From contig NZ_VMNH01000009.1 of assembly GCF_007625115.1 (NCBI RefSeq), positions 1-64,000 on the forward strand: a stretch of 64,000 nucleotides of DNA. The letters run 5' to 3'. This DNA is from Sedimenticola selenatireducens (GTDB taxonomy: Bacteria; Pseudomonadota; Gammaproteobacteria; Chromatiales; Chromatiaceae). The position numbers were made by a program, and so were the translations under genes. Shown one piece after another: positions 1-7,436 of the stretch (within the stretch, counting starts at the first letter, position 1; each line of letters opens with the position of its first letter). The notes beneath the pieces are model-generated. The model made no database searches. It saw nothing but the letters and a program-made list of their open reading frames with translations, and was not told the origin of the DNA.

Positions 1-95
1 CTGGAAACCTTGCAAGATGGGAAACAAATTTGGCAGGAGAAGTTAGTCAACTGAACTTGACCTGACAATACGGACTTCCAGAAAGCTGGTAACTG

Positions 96-392
96 TCAGA
101 TCAAGTCGCGACTACTACAAGTGATATTATTGTTGACATAAACGACTACCCACTCGGGTTTACCATTTAGGGTTTGTTTCTCTATTGAGTTGGCCTTAAC
201 TGCACCCCAACTTTCATCTACTTTCCCTCTTGAAACAAGTGAGGCAATTACTATCCCGGCATTTCTTTCGGCTGCTGATTCATCTACAGGGATTACTGGA
301 CCACCAAATCCATGGCTATGCCCCGATCCTGCCATGACTGATGTGCCTGCAAGTAAAAATGACAGTATAAAAATTGTAAAGAACCTTTTCAT
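96..392 (-). CDS. small exported DUF6488-like protein
   Basis: The 98-residue product starts with a signal peptide (MKRFF, hydrophobic core, cleavage near VMA-GSG) followed by a GSGHSHG motif that could bind metal. It is a clear paralogue of the protein encoded at 655-987: both share the GSGHSH motif, a V-DE-S/A region, a VxRGxxxESW segment and a KxEWV segment. After about residue 85 the two diverge, and this copy ends in a short Cys-containing tail instead of the conserved LYIFLTLSGEY end. The C-terminus may therefore be altered or shifted. An SD-like GGAG lies just before the start. It follows the small lipoprotein gene at 407-535. Function unknown; the context of a HupE-like protein and a PII-like protein suggests metal handling (inference). 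Confidence 0.75.
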   Translation of the reverse strand: MKRFFTIFILSFLLAGTSVMAGSGHSHGFGGPVIPVDESAAERNAGIVIASLVSRGKVDESWGAVKANSIEKQTLNGKPEWVVVYVNNNITCSSRDLI

Positions 393-406
393 CGTACTTC
401 TCCAGT

Positions 407-535
407 TTACTTATCAATAGTTTCGTGTTTACCAGGAATCTGACTATCTGCCGGCTCATTGTGGGAGTGACCATGATCTGAACAGCCTGCTAGTATGAAA
501 ATTATAGAAATGGTCAGAGTAAATCGTACTTTCAT
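407..535 (-). CDS. tiny His-containing lipoprotein
   Basis: A 42-residue ORF begins MKVRFTLTIS and reaches a lipobox LAGC at residues 15-18. It continues with a short HGHSH-containing, acidic mature part ending IDK. The lipobox, the His motif shared with the neighbouring DUF6488-like proteins, and the placement 14 bp before the next gene argue that it is real in spite of its size. Role unknown, probably a lipid-anchored periplasmic metal-binding peptide (inference). Confidence 0.55.
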   Translation of the reverse strand: MKVRFTLTISIIFILAGCSDHGHSHNEPADSQIPGKHETIDK

Positions 536-595
536 TGTTTTTTTCCTTAAATGCCAATAAGGATGTATGAATAGATTTTCTAGTAATGATGATAG

Positions 596-637
596 TAGAG
601 CCCCACTTTAGATTAATTAACCTAAAGTGGGGCTCTA
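596..637. terminator. perfect 16-bp stem hairpin, possible bidirectional terminator
   Basis: Positions 596-611 and 622-637 are perfect reverse complements (core GCCCCACTTTAG and its complement) with a 10-base AT loop. It sits between the two DUF6488-like genes, 18 bp after the stop of the gene at 655-987. There is no strong T tract on either side, so it may be a processing or attenuation hairpin instead of a simple terminator. Confidence 0.55.
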
Positions 638-654
638 CAGTAACTACCAGCGAT

Positions 655-987
655 CTACATGCCTGTATAATTTGCAGCCAGATATTCCCCGCTCAGGGTA
701 AGGAAGATATATAATGTGCGCTTCTCTGGTTCACTCACTTCAGGGTTCGTAAACGCAGCAACCCATTCTTTGCTGCCTTTAAAGGTTTTTGCCTCAATCT
801 TTGAAATTTCAATCGATTTCCAACTTTCCTCAATAACGCCTCGATTAACTAGATTAGAAACAATTTTAGTAGCGATAAGGCTTGCCTTATTTTCATCTAC
901 TGGCGCATGTGAATGTCCGCTGCCAGCAAAGACACCGAATGCCAACAGACTCATCACCAATACCATAATCATTTTGTACATACGCAT
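655..987 (-). CDS. small exported DUF6488-like protein, full-length paralogue
   Basis: The 110-residue product has a signal peptide (MIMVLVMSLLAFGVFA) and the mature N-terminus GSGHSHAPVDE. It keeps the complete C-terminal part (EWVAAF, KRTLYIFLTLSGEYLAANYTGM end), unlike its paralogue at 96-392. The start is preceded by AGGAG within the spacer that follows the HupE-like gene at 1006-2163, so the genes form one leftward operon. Function unknown; periplasmic. Confidence 0.8.
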   Translation of the reverse strand: MRMYKMIMVLVMSLLAFGVFAGSGHSHAPVDENKASLIATKIVSNLVNRGVIEESWKSIEISKIEAKTFKGSKEWVAAFTNPEVSEPEKRTLYIFLTLSGEYLAANYTGM

Positions 988-1005
988 TATTAATTCTCCT
1001 GTTGC

Positions 1006-2163
1006 TTAAAAAATACTGTCGCGTTTTTTCTCAGGTGTTGGTGTTCCTAAAAGAGGTTCACCGACTGCTCCTTTTTTTTCATCATCCAGCCGCGAATAAC
1101 CACCCTGAACATTTAATGTGATTGTAACGATCGAGTTTGATGAGCTTTTCCAGTACCACCCATGCGTACCTTCAAAAGGTGCAAGCAACTGACCTGAAGC
1201 ACTACTCATCGTATTTGTCTGATAGCTCTTAAAGGCACCAGTGGTATCGCCAGCCGGTTCTCCATGAAAATCATAGTAGAGCTCTTCTCCATCAGTTTTC
1301 CAGGAATAGGTAAGTACAGCACCCTTGGTTAGATAGAGTTTGTACTCTTTCTCACCACGAGGGGGGAGAGTGATGCTGATCGTTTCTGTAGCGCCTGTAG
1401 AAACTGGATCCTCGGTTCCTTTATCGGCTTCAGTTACAGCACTAGTATTTGTACCTCCCAGTTCACTCGCATTGGCCACATGCTCATAGCCATGCATCTG
1501 CATCAAGAAGAGAAATAGCCCCCCCATAATTAAAGTATAATTAGCTATGAAGCTAAAAGTAGTGAAGCTCTTGCGTTTTCTCCAAGCCGCAACCAGCAGT
1601 AACATCACTGCCAGTGCACTGATCTGCCCTAACTCGACGCCCACATTGAATGAAATGATATTGGCCAACAGGTCATCTTCGCTCAGTGGTAATTGCTGGA
1701 GCCGGGTAGACAAACCAAAACCATGAATTAAACCCAATCCAACAATCATGAACATCATGTTTGGTGGGTTGATATTGAGGTATTTACGAAAGCCATCGAG
1801 ATTAGCAAATGCGATGTAGCAGACACTCAAGGCGATAATGGCGTCAATCAGGAAGTAGTTAAGCTGGATGCCATTAAAGGTGGCATATATTAAAGTAACA
1901 CTGTGCCCCAATGTAAAAGCGGTCACATATTTGGCAATATCACGGAAACTCGTCAAGAAAAAGATAATACCAAAGACGAATGCCAAGTGATCATAACCGG
2001 ATAGCATATGAGTGGCACCGAGCCAGAGGTAACGGAGATTACCACCAGCAATCACGGCCTGTTTTTCCTCCTCTGACATACCATGCGCAAACGATGCATC
2101 TGATAATACAAGAAGAATCACAATGCCCGAAATGAGCATCAGTAAATGACGTATAACTAACAT
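1006..2163 (-). CDS. HupE/UreJ_2-family membrane protein with C-terminal exported domain
   Basis: The 385-residue product has a signal-like N-terminus ending FAHG. It then has about seven membrane segments with family motifs HMLSGYDHLAFVFG (about 53-66), TLGHSVTL (about 85-92), GLIHGFG (about 143-149) and NVGVELGQ (about 173-180). The His and Asp residues in these motifs resemble those of HupE/UreJ nickel or cobalt transporters. After about residue 230 a non-membrane domain of about 150 residues follows (acidic linker, beta-rich), ending in a charged tail. The large extracytoplasmic extension is longer than in minimal HupE. It heads the row of small metal-type genes to its left. Substrate not deducible from sequence. 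Confidence 0.8.
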   Translation of the reverse strand: MLVIRHLLMLISGIVILLVLSDASFAHGMSEEEKQAVIAGGNLRYLWLGATHMLSGYDHLAFVFGIIFFLTSFRDIAKYVTAFTLGHSVTLIYATFNGIQLNYFLIDAIIALSVCYIAFANLDGFRKYLNINPPNMMFMIVGLGLIHGFGLSTRLQQLPLSEDDLLANIISFNVGVELGQISALAVMLLLVAAWRKRKSFTTFSFIANYTLIMGGLFLFLMQMHGYEHVANASELGGTNTSAVTEADKGTEDPVSTGATETISITLPPRGEKEYKLYLTKGAVLTYSWKTDGEELYYDFHGEPAGDTTGAFKSYQTNTMSSASGQLLAPFEGTHGWYWKSSSNSIVTITLNVQGGYSRLDDEKKGAVGEPLLGTPTPEKKRDSIF

Positions 2164-2206
2164 GAATTACTCCGAGAAAATTGGTCTAGAACAGCTGCAA
2201 TCTTGA

Positions 2207-2515
2207 TTAGATATGACCACTCGTTTCTGTGGCAGTAACCCAAAAGACAGTATGCCCCTTAAGTGGGCCTTTACTCTCCTTCAGCATCGCTATAACTTTT
2301 TCGCAGGCGAGATTGTCCAGCAGCATATCAACTCTGAGTCTCGCGGAGTGCCCGACTACTTTATCTCGTGCAGCGAGAAAGTCATTGTCTTCGACATGAG
2401 TTCCGTGTCCTTCAGCATGGCTGAAGGTAAAACCATTTACCTCTTTTAAACTGCGTATTTTATCTAGAAGCGCTTGTTGTGCTTCGGAATGAATGAGGAT
2501 AGTCAGTATTTTCAT
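2207..2515 (-). CDS. PII-like DUF3240-type protein
   Basis: The 102-residue product begins MKILTILIHSEAQQALLDKIRSL. It fits the ferredoxin-like PII fold: beta1, helix, then a GFTFSHAEGHG loop, a VD-LL segment and a terminal GxTVFWV strand. DUF3240 proteins accompany heavy-metal efflux or uptake systems and are thought to sense metal. The His-rich loop (HAEGHGTH, about residues 34-41) agrees with this. The ATG at 2515 is chosen over an upstream start because it begins the conserved first strand. It lies upstream of the HupE-like gene in the same direction. Confidence 0.7.
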   Translation of the reverse strand: MKILTILIHSEAQQALLDKIRSLKEVNGFTFSHAEGHGTHVEDNDFLAARDKVVGHSARLRVDMLLDNLACEKVIAMLKESKGPLKGHTVFWVTATETSGHI

Positions 2516-2754
2516 CTTCACGTTTTTTACCTTAATATTGTATTGACCCATCTATAGTCCCATGGGCTATAGAAATAAGACGCTTGTGTTGGAAGATATC
2601 AATGCCTGGAGTCGCCAAAAAGCTGGCTACCCTCCTACTTTGACCTATGACACAAGACCAGGATATTAATGGATTGAGAGGCCACCCCATTGCAGAAAAC
2701 CCGTCATCTCATTGAAGAGTGTGGTGGCGTTTCTGAATGAGTGGCTTGGGTCAG

Positions 2755-3177
2755 CTATTGAGGTGGTGCGCGAAGAGGTGGGCAAAGAAGGTAGCGCCAA
2801 TAGAGGTTGATCGGCCCCGTATGACGATTAATAGTGATGCTACAAATAAACTGGATTAATAGCCCTAGCCAGATCGATACTAAAAACAAGAACGCAGAAG
2901 GCCCATCGCTCAATTTAGTAAAAACTGCCTTGGGAGATAGATCCTTCTGGGAAGCAATCTCCCCGTGCTCTATGTCATGTGAGGTATCTGTAGAGGCATG
3001 AGGCGCATAAGAGTGGTAATGAGAAGAGTCAGCTATGGAATCAGTAATAAAGAGCGATTCGTGCGCGTGTTCGATGCTATGAGAGTGGATGCCCGTTCCG
3101 CTGGAAAACACAAAAGCCAAGGCTGCTAGTAGCACCCAGGAGGTAATTCGCCAAACTTTATGATCTCTTGTAAACAT
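2755..3177 (-). CDS. His-rich membrane protein, metal-related
   Basis: The 140-residue product has an N-terminal membrane segment (about 11-27) and a long His-rich exported loop (HSHSIEHAH, HYHSYAPHAS, HDIEHGE, about 32-75). A second membrane segment (about 97-113) leads to a short basic C-terminus. This layout resembles the small regulators or accessory proteins next to Czc-type efflux systems, but no family signature is certain. No efflux pump is visible in the window. Isolated leftward gene, upstream of the metal-type operon. Confidence 0.6.
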   Translation of the reverse strand: MFTRDHKVWRITSWVLLAALAFVFSSGTGIHSHSIEHAHESLFITDSIADSSHYHSYAPHASTDTSHDIEHGEIASQKDLSPKAVFTKLSDGPSAFLFLVSIWLGLLIQFICSITINRHTGPINLYWRYLLCPPLRAPPQ

Positions 3178-3580
3178 TTCAGCAGAGTCTAATTGTATGC
3201 CTTATAGAGATCAAGCTTGTAAGAGGTAAGCACTTTAATTTGTGCCTATCCAGATAAGAGCTAGGCATTATGCACATATGGAATGGGGTGTTTATCCAAC
3301 CAGTTGCTTTGGAAATGCTCCCCAACAATGCTGACGGGCACCAATAGAAGAACCCACGAACCTTTATTAGTCTGGCTTTATGATCGTGACATATTGTTAT
3401 TACTGGATGTGGACAGGTTACCTGGGAATTATAATACTGGAAGAATATCCGTTCCGATAGGGTGTTACGATGAGATCTTGTAATTGGAAGATGTATTTTG
3501 TAAGCTTCTGAATAATTAGGTATTAATGAATGGGCTGGAGTTTCCCTCGCTCTCCGCCATTATTTATGTCAGTTGTAGAG
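3178..3580. other. intergenic, no convincing gene
   Basis: About 400 bp between the His-rich protein and the tRNA promoter. A 66-codon open frame at 3283-3483 on the + strand has no ribosome binding site, no recognisable motif and unbiased composition, so I do not call it. Confidence 0.5.
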
Positions 3581-3609
3581 TTGACAAAGGAGCAAGAAAT
3601 CTTCAGAAT
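3581..3609 (+). promoter_or_regulatory. sigma70 promoter of tRNA-Arg
   Basis: TTGACA at 3581-3586, a 17-base spacer and CAGAAT at 3604-3609. A GC-rich discriminator follows, about 18 bp before the mature tRNA 5' end. Confidence 0.7.
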
Positions 3610-3626
3610 TCGCGCTCCAAAGTTAA

Positions 3627-3703
3627 GCGCCCGTAGCTCAGCTGGATAGAGTACCTGGCTACGAACCAGGTGGTCGGAGGTTCGAATCCTTCCGGGCGCG
3701 CCA
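3627..3703 (+). tRNA. tRNA-Arg(ACG)
   Basis: A 77-nt cloverleaf with CCA encoded. The acceptor stem GCGCCCG pairs with CGGGCGC, the anticodon stem is CCTGG/CCAGG with loop CTACGAA (anticodon ACG), and the T arm contains GGTTCGAATCC. The 3' end is the target of the prophage: a 45-nt copy of it recurs at 40912-40956. The complete gene is retained on the left side, so integration leaves a functional tRNA. Confidence 0.97.
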
Positions 3704-3704
3704 T
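3659..3704. repeat. attL core, 46-bp direct repeat with attR
   Basis: Identical to 40912-40957. It starts in the anticodon loop of the tRNA and ends one base after CCA. The base before differs (G versus T) and the sequence after position 3704 differs, which defines the repeat ends. Confidence 0.95.
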
Positions 3705-3720
3705 TTTATAAGCAAAAACA

Positions 3721-3753
3721 AACGGTTGCAGAGTTTCATCTGTAACCGTTTTT
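3721..3753 (+). terminator. Rho-independent terminator brought in by the phage behind the tRNA
   Basis: Hairpin AACGGTTgCAGA / TCTGtAACCGTT followed by a T run, 17 bp after the tRNA. It replaces the original tRNA terminator, which is now at 40968-40994. Confidence 0.75.
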
Positions 3754-3757
3754 GCGT

Positions 3758-3790
3758 TTTGTCCCATAGATAGCTATTTGTCCCATAGAT
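3758..3790. promoter_or_regulatory. integrase arm-type binding sites, left pair
   Basis: Two identical 14-bp direct repeats TTTGTCCCATAGAT at 3758-3771 and 3777-3790, 19 bp apart. They lie between the attL core and the integrase gene. The shared core TTGTCCCA recurs twice near attR at 40783-40790 and, inverted, at 40849-40856. This is the expected position of arm sites for a tyrosine integrase. Confidence 0.6.
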
Positions 3791-3800
3791 TTATACATAG

Positions 3801-4898
3801 TTACTCAGAGCCGGGGCGTTTTAGTGGCTTGATATGGGTGGGTTTTCGGCGATAAACGCGGTCGGTTATGCGTGTGTCTGAGTGCGCTAGAAACTCTGAT
3901 GCCTCTTGCAGTGTGTCTTTGTCACTGCCTGCTTTGGCGCGCAAGTCCCTTTCCTGGAATCTGTCTGTGATTTTCGTCTGGTCCATTACTCTATCCATGA
4001 ACCGTTGCCAGAGGCTGTCGAAGGCGTTGGCGCTGCCGTCTGCTTTTATGTAGGGCTTGCCTTGGTTTGTGGTGAACAGGGGTGCGTCACCTATTCTGCG
4101 TGGCGGTATGCGTAGGATGTCATCAATCAGGGCTCTGAGTTCACCGGCTTCGTCCCAGTCAATGATCAGGCGCTTGCCGGTTGTCTTCGCTGTTTTATTG
4201 GGCTGTACGTGGATTCCGTCATCTTTTATTTGTAGCAGCTTCAGTCTGAGGATGTCGCCGCGCCTGAGTCCGGTCATTAGCTTTAGTTGAACGTATAGCT
4301 GAGCTATGCGGACATTGCGCGCGCTGCGTTTGTCTGTGGGTGGTTTTAGGTTCAGCGCTTCAGTTATCTCCCAGTCTTCAACCAGTCGCAGCCGGGGTGG
4401 TGTGCTGTGTTTCTTTACCTGCCCGAGTAGCGGATTTCTGTCAATAGCTCCCCATTCAACCGCCATGGTGATGAGGTGTGAAAGCACTTCAAGGTCATGG
4501 TTTACGCTGGTTTTGCCGTACTTCTTCAGGGCTTCGTGCTTATAGGCGTTGTAATGGCGTGGCTTGATGCCGTCGGGTTGCATGGGGCCAAAGATGGGCC
4601 TGAGCCTACCGATGCTGGTGCGGTTGCTGGTTTGTGTTTTGGGTGCCTTGCTGGGGATCACTTCCAGTAGGTAGCGATCCATGAGTTTTGTCATGGTAGA
4701 TAGGTCAGAATCAACGGCGTTTAGTCGTTTTGACCAGGTTTTATAGGCTTCAGCTTCACTCTTTCCCAGTCTGAATTCTTGTTTTCCATCCCATAGGTCA
4801 AGATCGGCAGGCGGTACGCGGTAGTAGTACGCGCCGTTTTTGATTCGCCAGCGCTTTGGAAGTGGGCGGTTGATGGGGAGTTTTGATTTTGGGCTCAT
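3801..4898 (-). CDS. int: phage site-specific tyrosine recombinase
   Basis: The 365-residue product has an N-terminal arm-binding or SAM-like part (about 1-165) and a catalytic part. The first catalytic Arg is in TGLRRGD (about 212-218). The HxxR box is degenerate (ERDLRAKAG), and the C-terminal box LAHSDTRITDRVYRR holds the His and the nucleophilic Tyr. It lies 100 bp from attL and is read away from the prophage interior, as usual for tRNA-integrating phages. It catalyses recombination between attP and the tRNA-Arg 3' end. It overlaps none of its neighbours and follows the 63-aa gene by 10 bp. Confidence 0.93.
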   Translation of the reverse strand: MSPKSKLPINRPLPKRWRIKNGAYYYRVPPADLDLWDGKQEFRLGKSEAEAYKTWSKRLNAVDSDLSTMTKLMDRYLLEVIPSKAPKTQTSNRTSIGRLRPIFGPMQPDGIKPRHYNAYKHEALKKYGKTSVNHDLEVLSHLITMAVEWGAIDRNPLLGQVKKHSTPPRLRLVEDWEITEALNLKPPTDKRSARNVRIAQLYVQLKLMTGLRRGDILRLKLLQIKDDGIHVQPNKTAKTTGKRLIIDWDEAGELRALIDDILRIPPRRIGDAPLFTTNQGKPYIKADGSANAFDSLWQRFMDRVMDQTKITDRFQERDLRAKAGSDKDTLQEASEFLAHSDTRITDRVYRRKPTHIKPLKRPGSE

Positions 4899-4908
4899 GA
4901 GTTTTCAG

Positions 4909-5100
4909 TTATACCGATTTAAACATTCCGAAATCGTCGTTGAATAGCTCAAGAAATCTTCCTTTATACTGAATGTAAGCCCATGGGTAGCCTCTCACTT
5001 TATCGTAGGCGCTCATTGCAGCATCAAGGCTTTCGAATTCTTCGCTGTATTTGCAGTTTGGCTCATGGCTCTCGTATTTGCCGGCGATAACTGAGAACAT
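4909..5100 (-). CDS. small phage protein of unknown function
   Basis: The 63-residue product is rich in aromatic residues (YESHEPNCKYSEEFESLDAA, WAYIQYKGRFLELF). A good GAGG ribosome site precedes the ATG at 5100. It lies between the integron integrase block and int in the leftward operon, where an excisionase often lies. No helix-turn-helix is evident, so I do not call it xis. Confidence 0.6.
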   Translation of the reverse strand: MFSVIAGKYESHEPNCKYSEEFESLDAAMSAYDKVRGYPWAYIQYKGRFLELFNDDFGMFKSV

Positions 5101-5140
5101 TATTAACCTCGTTATGTTAGATAGCTTTTTCCTCTTCTTA

Positions 5141-5377
5141 CTATTCCGTACATATCGGCTCCGGCATCCAGTGGGCTATTCTGGCTCCGGTCACTATCCA
5201 CTTTCTTTCTCTATCGCTAAAACTGGTTGTTTCAGTTGTGCTGATGGTCACGGCGCCCAGTATTAGGCCGGTTTGTTCACTCAGGGTGGCCAGTTTTTTG
5301 TTGACGATATCCGCTATTTCGTGGACCAGCTCTCTTTCTGCTTTATAAACGGCCTGGGCCATGTCTTGTGCTTTCAT
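5141..5377 (-). CDS. small phage protein of unknown function
   Basis: The 78-residue product starts MKAQDMAQAVYKAERELVHE. It has a helical N-terminal half with the pattern of a short coiled coil and a beta-rich end with Ser/Thr and Trp. The ATG at 5377 is 8 bp after the intI stop codon, so it is probably translated from the same message. Function unknown. Confidence 0.55.
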   Translation of the reverse strand: MKAQDMAQAVYKAERELVHEIADIVNKKLATLSEQTGLILGAVTISTTETTSFSDRERKWIVTGARIAHWMPEPICTE

Positions 5378-5385
5378 TTTAAATT

Positions 5386-6429
5386 TCAACCTTGTGCGTG
5401 GGTGGCTGTTCGTAAATGTACATAGCTAGGCGCTCTGTTTATTGTGCTTGCGCTGCTCAGCGTTTCCAGTGGGCTGGTGATGGCCTTGCCGTTATTCTCC
5501 AGTACATGAGTGTAGATCATTGTGGTGTTGAGGTCTTTATGGCCTAACAACTCCTGTACCCGGCGGATGTCGTTGCCGTCTTGCAGCATGTGGGTAGCGA
5601 AGCTATGGCGCAGGGTGTGCGCGGTGGCGGGCTTGGTGATTTTTGACCGCCTCACGGCTGATTTGATCGCCTTTTGGGGCGTGGTCTGGTAGACGTGGTG
5701 GCGTTTTTGTTCGCCGGTTTCTTTGTCTACCGCATAACCGATAGCCGGGAATAAGTAGTACCAACCCCAGTCATGGGGTGCTGATTTATATTTTCTGGCC
5801 AGCGCAAAGGGCAGGGTGACGCCTATTCCTTTTTTTGTGTCCTTTTCGTGGGCTTGTTCAGCCTGTTGCATCTGCCTTTTTATGGGCTGTATGAGTGAGG
5901 CTGGTAGTAGGGTGGTTCTATCTTTATTGCCCTTGCCTGATCGCACAGTGATGGTTTGATATTCGAAATCAATGTCTTTGATTCTGAGCCGTAGGCATTC
6001 AGATATACGCAGCCCTGCACCATAAAGTAGGTTGGCTATTAGCCAGTTGGTGAAGCCTTCACGCTTCATGTTGTTGAGTACGTTGGCGGTTTCCGTTTTT
6101 GTCAGCACCACGGGCAGGCGCTTTGGTTTGGTGGCGTAGTTCACGCCATTGATGTAACCAATATCTTTCTGTAGGTGGTGTTTATACATCCATACCAATG
6201 CACAGAGCGCCTGCTTTTGTGTGCTGGCAGTGACGTTTTTGACCGTGGCGAGATAGGATAAATATTGGCCGCACTCATCGGCCCCCATTTCGTCGGGGTG
6301 TTTGTTGTGATGAAAACGGATAAAGCCCCTGATGCGTAGCAAGTACGCATCACTGGTTTTATCGCTGTAGTTCATCGCCCGCATTTGATTGCGGATGCCG
6401 ATTAGGAAGGGTGATTTTGTTTGGAACAT
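5386..6429 (-). CDS. intI: integron integrase (IntI family tyrosine recombinase)
   Basis: The 347-residue product has a phage-integrase SAM-like N-terminus and a catalytic domain with R141 (GAGLRISE), H271 and R274 (HTLRHSF), H297 (LLGHKD) and Y306 (TTMIYTHV). The diagnostic IntI-specific insertion is present at about 200-229: GIGVTLPFALARKYKSA, then HDWGWYYLFPA. This region binds the extrahelical bases of folded attC sites and is absent from XerCD and phage integrases. A ribosome site AGGAG lies 8 bp before the ATG. All catalytic residues are intact. It is divergent in direction from the attC sites, as in classical integrons, but co-directional with phage int and the early operon. No LexA box was seen upstream. 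Confidence 0.92.
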   Translation of the reverse strand: MFQTKSPFLIGIRNQMRAMNYSDKTSDAYLLRIRGFIRFHHNKHPDEMGADECGQYLSYLATVKNVTASTQKQALCALVWMYKHHLQKDIGYINGVNYATKPKRLPVVLTKTETANVLNNMKREGFTNWLIANLLYGAGLRISECLRLRIKDIDFEYQTITVRSGKGNKDRTTLLPASLIQPIKRQMQQAEQAHEKDTKKGIGVTLPFALARKYKSAPHDWGWYYLFPAIGYAVDKETGEQKRHHVYQTTPQKAIKSAVRRSKITKPATAHTLRHSFATHMLQDGNDIRRVQELLGHKDLNTTMIYTHVLENNGKAITSPLETLSSASTINRAPSYVHLRTATHAQG

Positions 6430-6445
6430 TTAATCATTCTCCTGT

Positions 6446-6460
6446 TGAGAATTATTCTCA
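6446..6460. promoter_or_regulatory. 15-bp perfect palindrome upstream of intI
   Basis: TGAGAATTATTCTCA is a perfect palindrome 17 bp before the intI start, at the likely 5' untranslated region or promoter. It may be an operator for intI or for transcription crossing attI. It does not match LexA (CTGT-N8-ACAG) nor the phage operators (AAAC-N5-GTTT). Confidence 0.45.
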
Positions 6461-6506
6461 CCGCTGCTTTTGCCAATATATTTATGCCGCATAATCCCAG
6501 TTATAA
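6461..6506. other. attI candidate
   Basis: The stretch between the palindrome and the first cassette ends in the simple site GTTATAA (6500-6506). The stop codon of the first cassette gene begins directly after G6500. This is the expected place for the primary recombination site next to intI. The exact left border cannot be seen. Confidence 0.6.
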
Positions 6507-6767
6507 CGAACGGATGCGCTCACGTAGCGTCACCAGCATATCATTACGCGGTGTGTACTTGGCCGCATCAGGTATCTTGATCTTATGAATCGTCGATATC
6601 CAGCCGCTCCATGTATACCATTTCAGCTTATCCAAAAATGCCGTTCTTGCTTCCCACGCATTATGCTCTGTAACATGAAACCGACCCATGCCTTTACACC
6701 ACCAGTAATGTAATGGGCGATTCGCTGGCATATGCGCTGTGTAAAACCTGCCTTTTCTTTTGTGCAT
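6501..6767 (-). CDS. cassette 1 gene, Trp-rich basic small protein
   Basis: The 88-residue product has many Trp, Tyr, His and Lys residues (HYWWCKGMGRFHVTEHNAWEA, LKWYTWSGWI). GGAG next to the attC R'' box precedes the ATG at 6767. The TAA stop is formed by bases 6501-6503, the first three bases of the cassette. Function not recognised. The gene is antisense to its attC site (6778-6843) and would be read from the phage left promoter. Confidence 0.7.
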   Translation of the reverse strand: MHKRKGRFYTAHMPANRPLHYWWCKGMGRFHVTEHNAWEARTAFLDKLKWYTWSGWISTIHKIKIPDAAKYTPRNDMLVTLRERIRSL

Positions 6768-6777
6768 GCAAACTCCG

Positions 6778-6843
6778 TTATAACCAGTAGCTACAGCCGA
6801 TTCACTCGCTGCGCTCGCTCTCGCCTGAGCATGGTCGTTATAT
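6778..6843 (+). repeat. attC 1 (66 bp)
   Basis: R'' TTATAAC at 6778-6784 and R' GTTATAT at 6837-6843. The L'' box GCTaCAG carries one base more than its partner, which sets the + orientation. It belongs to the TAACCAGTAGCTA...GAGCATGGTCGTTA family shared with attC 7, 8 and, less closely, 9. Confidence 0.85.
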
Positions 6844-6845
6844 TT

Positions 6846-7094
6846 CTACCACTCCAAGCCTTTTACATTGAACGTGGTCTTGCATTTTGAACAAGTAACT
6901 TCCTTGCACTCGAAGTCATCATGGCTGCCGTGTTCAGGGAATATTTGCCGTACTAGGGCAGCATCATCATCGTGCAATGTTCCATCTGTGTCGTCTTCCC
7001 TCAGTAAGTCGATGAGATATTCGCAGTCCTCGTTAGGGCAAGTCACAAACAGTTCAATATCTAGCCTGGCCTCTACTGTTTTAATATCAGTCAT
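6846..7094 (-). CDS. cassette 2 gene, acidic zinc-ribbon protein
   Basis: The 82-residue product starts MTDIKTVEARLDIELFV. It has two Cys pairs, CPNEDC (about 19-24) and CSKC (about 70-73), which make a zinc ribbon around a very acidic middle (EDDTDGTLHDDD). The ATG at 7094 follows GGAG with good spacing. The stop lies 9 bp inside the cassette. Similar single-ribbon proteins are common in phage early regions. Function unknown. Confidence 0.75.
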   Translation of the reverse strand: MTDIKTVEARLDIELFVTCPNEDCEYLIDLLREDDTDGTLHDDDAALVRQIFPEHGSHDDFECKEVTCSKCKTTFNVKGLEW

Positions 7095-7107
7095 ATCAAT
7101 CTCCAAA

Positions 7108-7165
7108 ATATAACAAGTCGCTCCAAAAGATTCGCTTCGCTCACAGTTGAGCTTTAGCGTTGTAT
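7108..7165 (+). repeat. attC 2 (58 bp)
   Basis: R'' ATATAAC, R' GTTGTAT. L'' CGCTCCAA against L' TTGAGCT leaves one unpaired C in the 5' arm, so the site has + orientation. Confidence 0.85.
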
Positions 7166-7169
7166 TGCC

Positions 7170-7340
7170 TTAGTGGTCGCTCAAATGCTCCTCCCTGTGT
7201 TTCTCGTAATCAGCCAGAGCGCGAAGGATGGCGGCTCGTACCGCATACTCACTCCACACCTTTACCTCTGGCGAAAAGTTACCGGCGCGCTCACCATCGC
7301 CCATTTGGGTAGTTACCCAATTAAATACCTTCTCACTCAT
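7170..7340 (-). CDS. cassette 3 gene, short helical protein
   Basis: The 56-residue product starts MSEKVFNWVTTQMGDGERAG. Its C-terminal half is helical and charged (RAAILRALADYEKHREEHL). The ATG at 7340 follows GGAG, and the open frame upstream of it runs into the attC, so it is not used. Function unknown. Antisense to attC 3. Confidence 0.65.
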   Translation of the reverse strand: MSEKVFNWVTTQMGDGERAGNFSPEVKVWSEYAVRAAILRALADYEKHREEHLSDH

Positions 7341-7367
7341 AATTCTGTTCTCCGTATATGATCGGCA

Positions 7368-7436
7368 ATACAACAAGTCGTGCAAGTTCACTTCGTTCGG
7401 ACTGGCTGACGCCAGCCGCTTCACTCAGCGTTAACT
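7368..7436 (+). repeat. attC 3 (69 bp)
   Basis: R'' ATACAAC, R' GTTAACT. The right half reads CTTCACTCAGCGTTAAC, close to the classical 59-be right end. One extra C in L''. Confidence 0.85.

Noticed and set aside
3283-3483. 66-codon + strand frame before the tRNA
   Set aside because: No ribosome site, no motif, and no sensible neighbour.
4909-5100. Excisionase call for the small gene next to int
   Set aside because: Position fits but no HTH or winged-helix pattern is visible, so only an unknown protein is reported.
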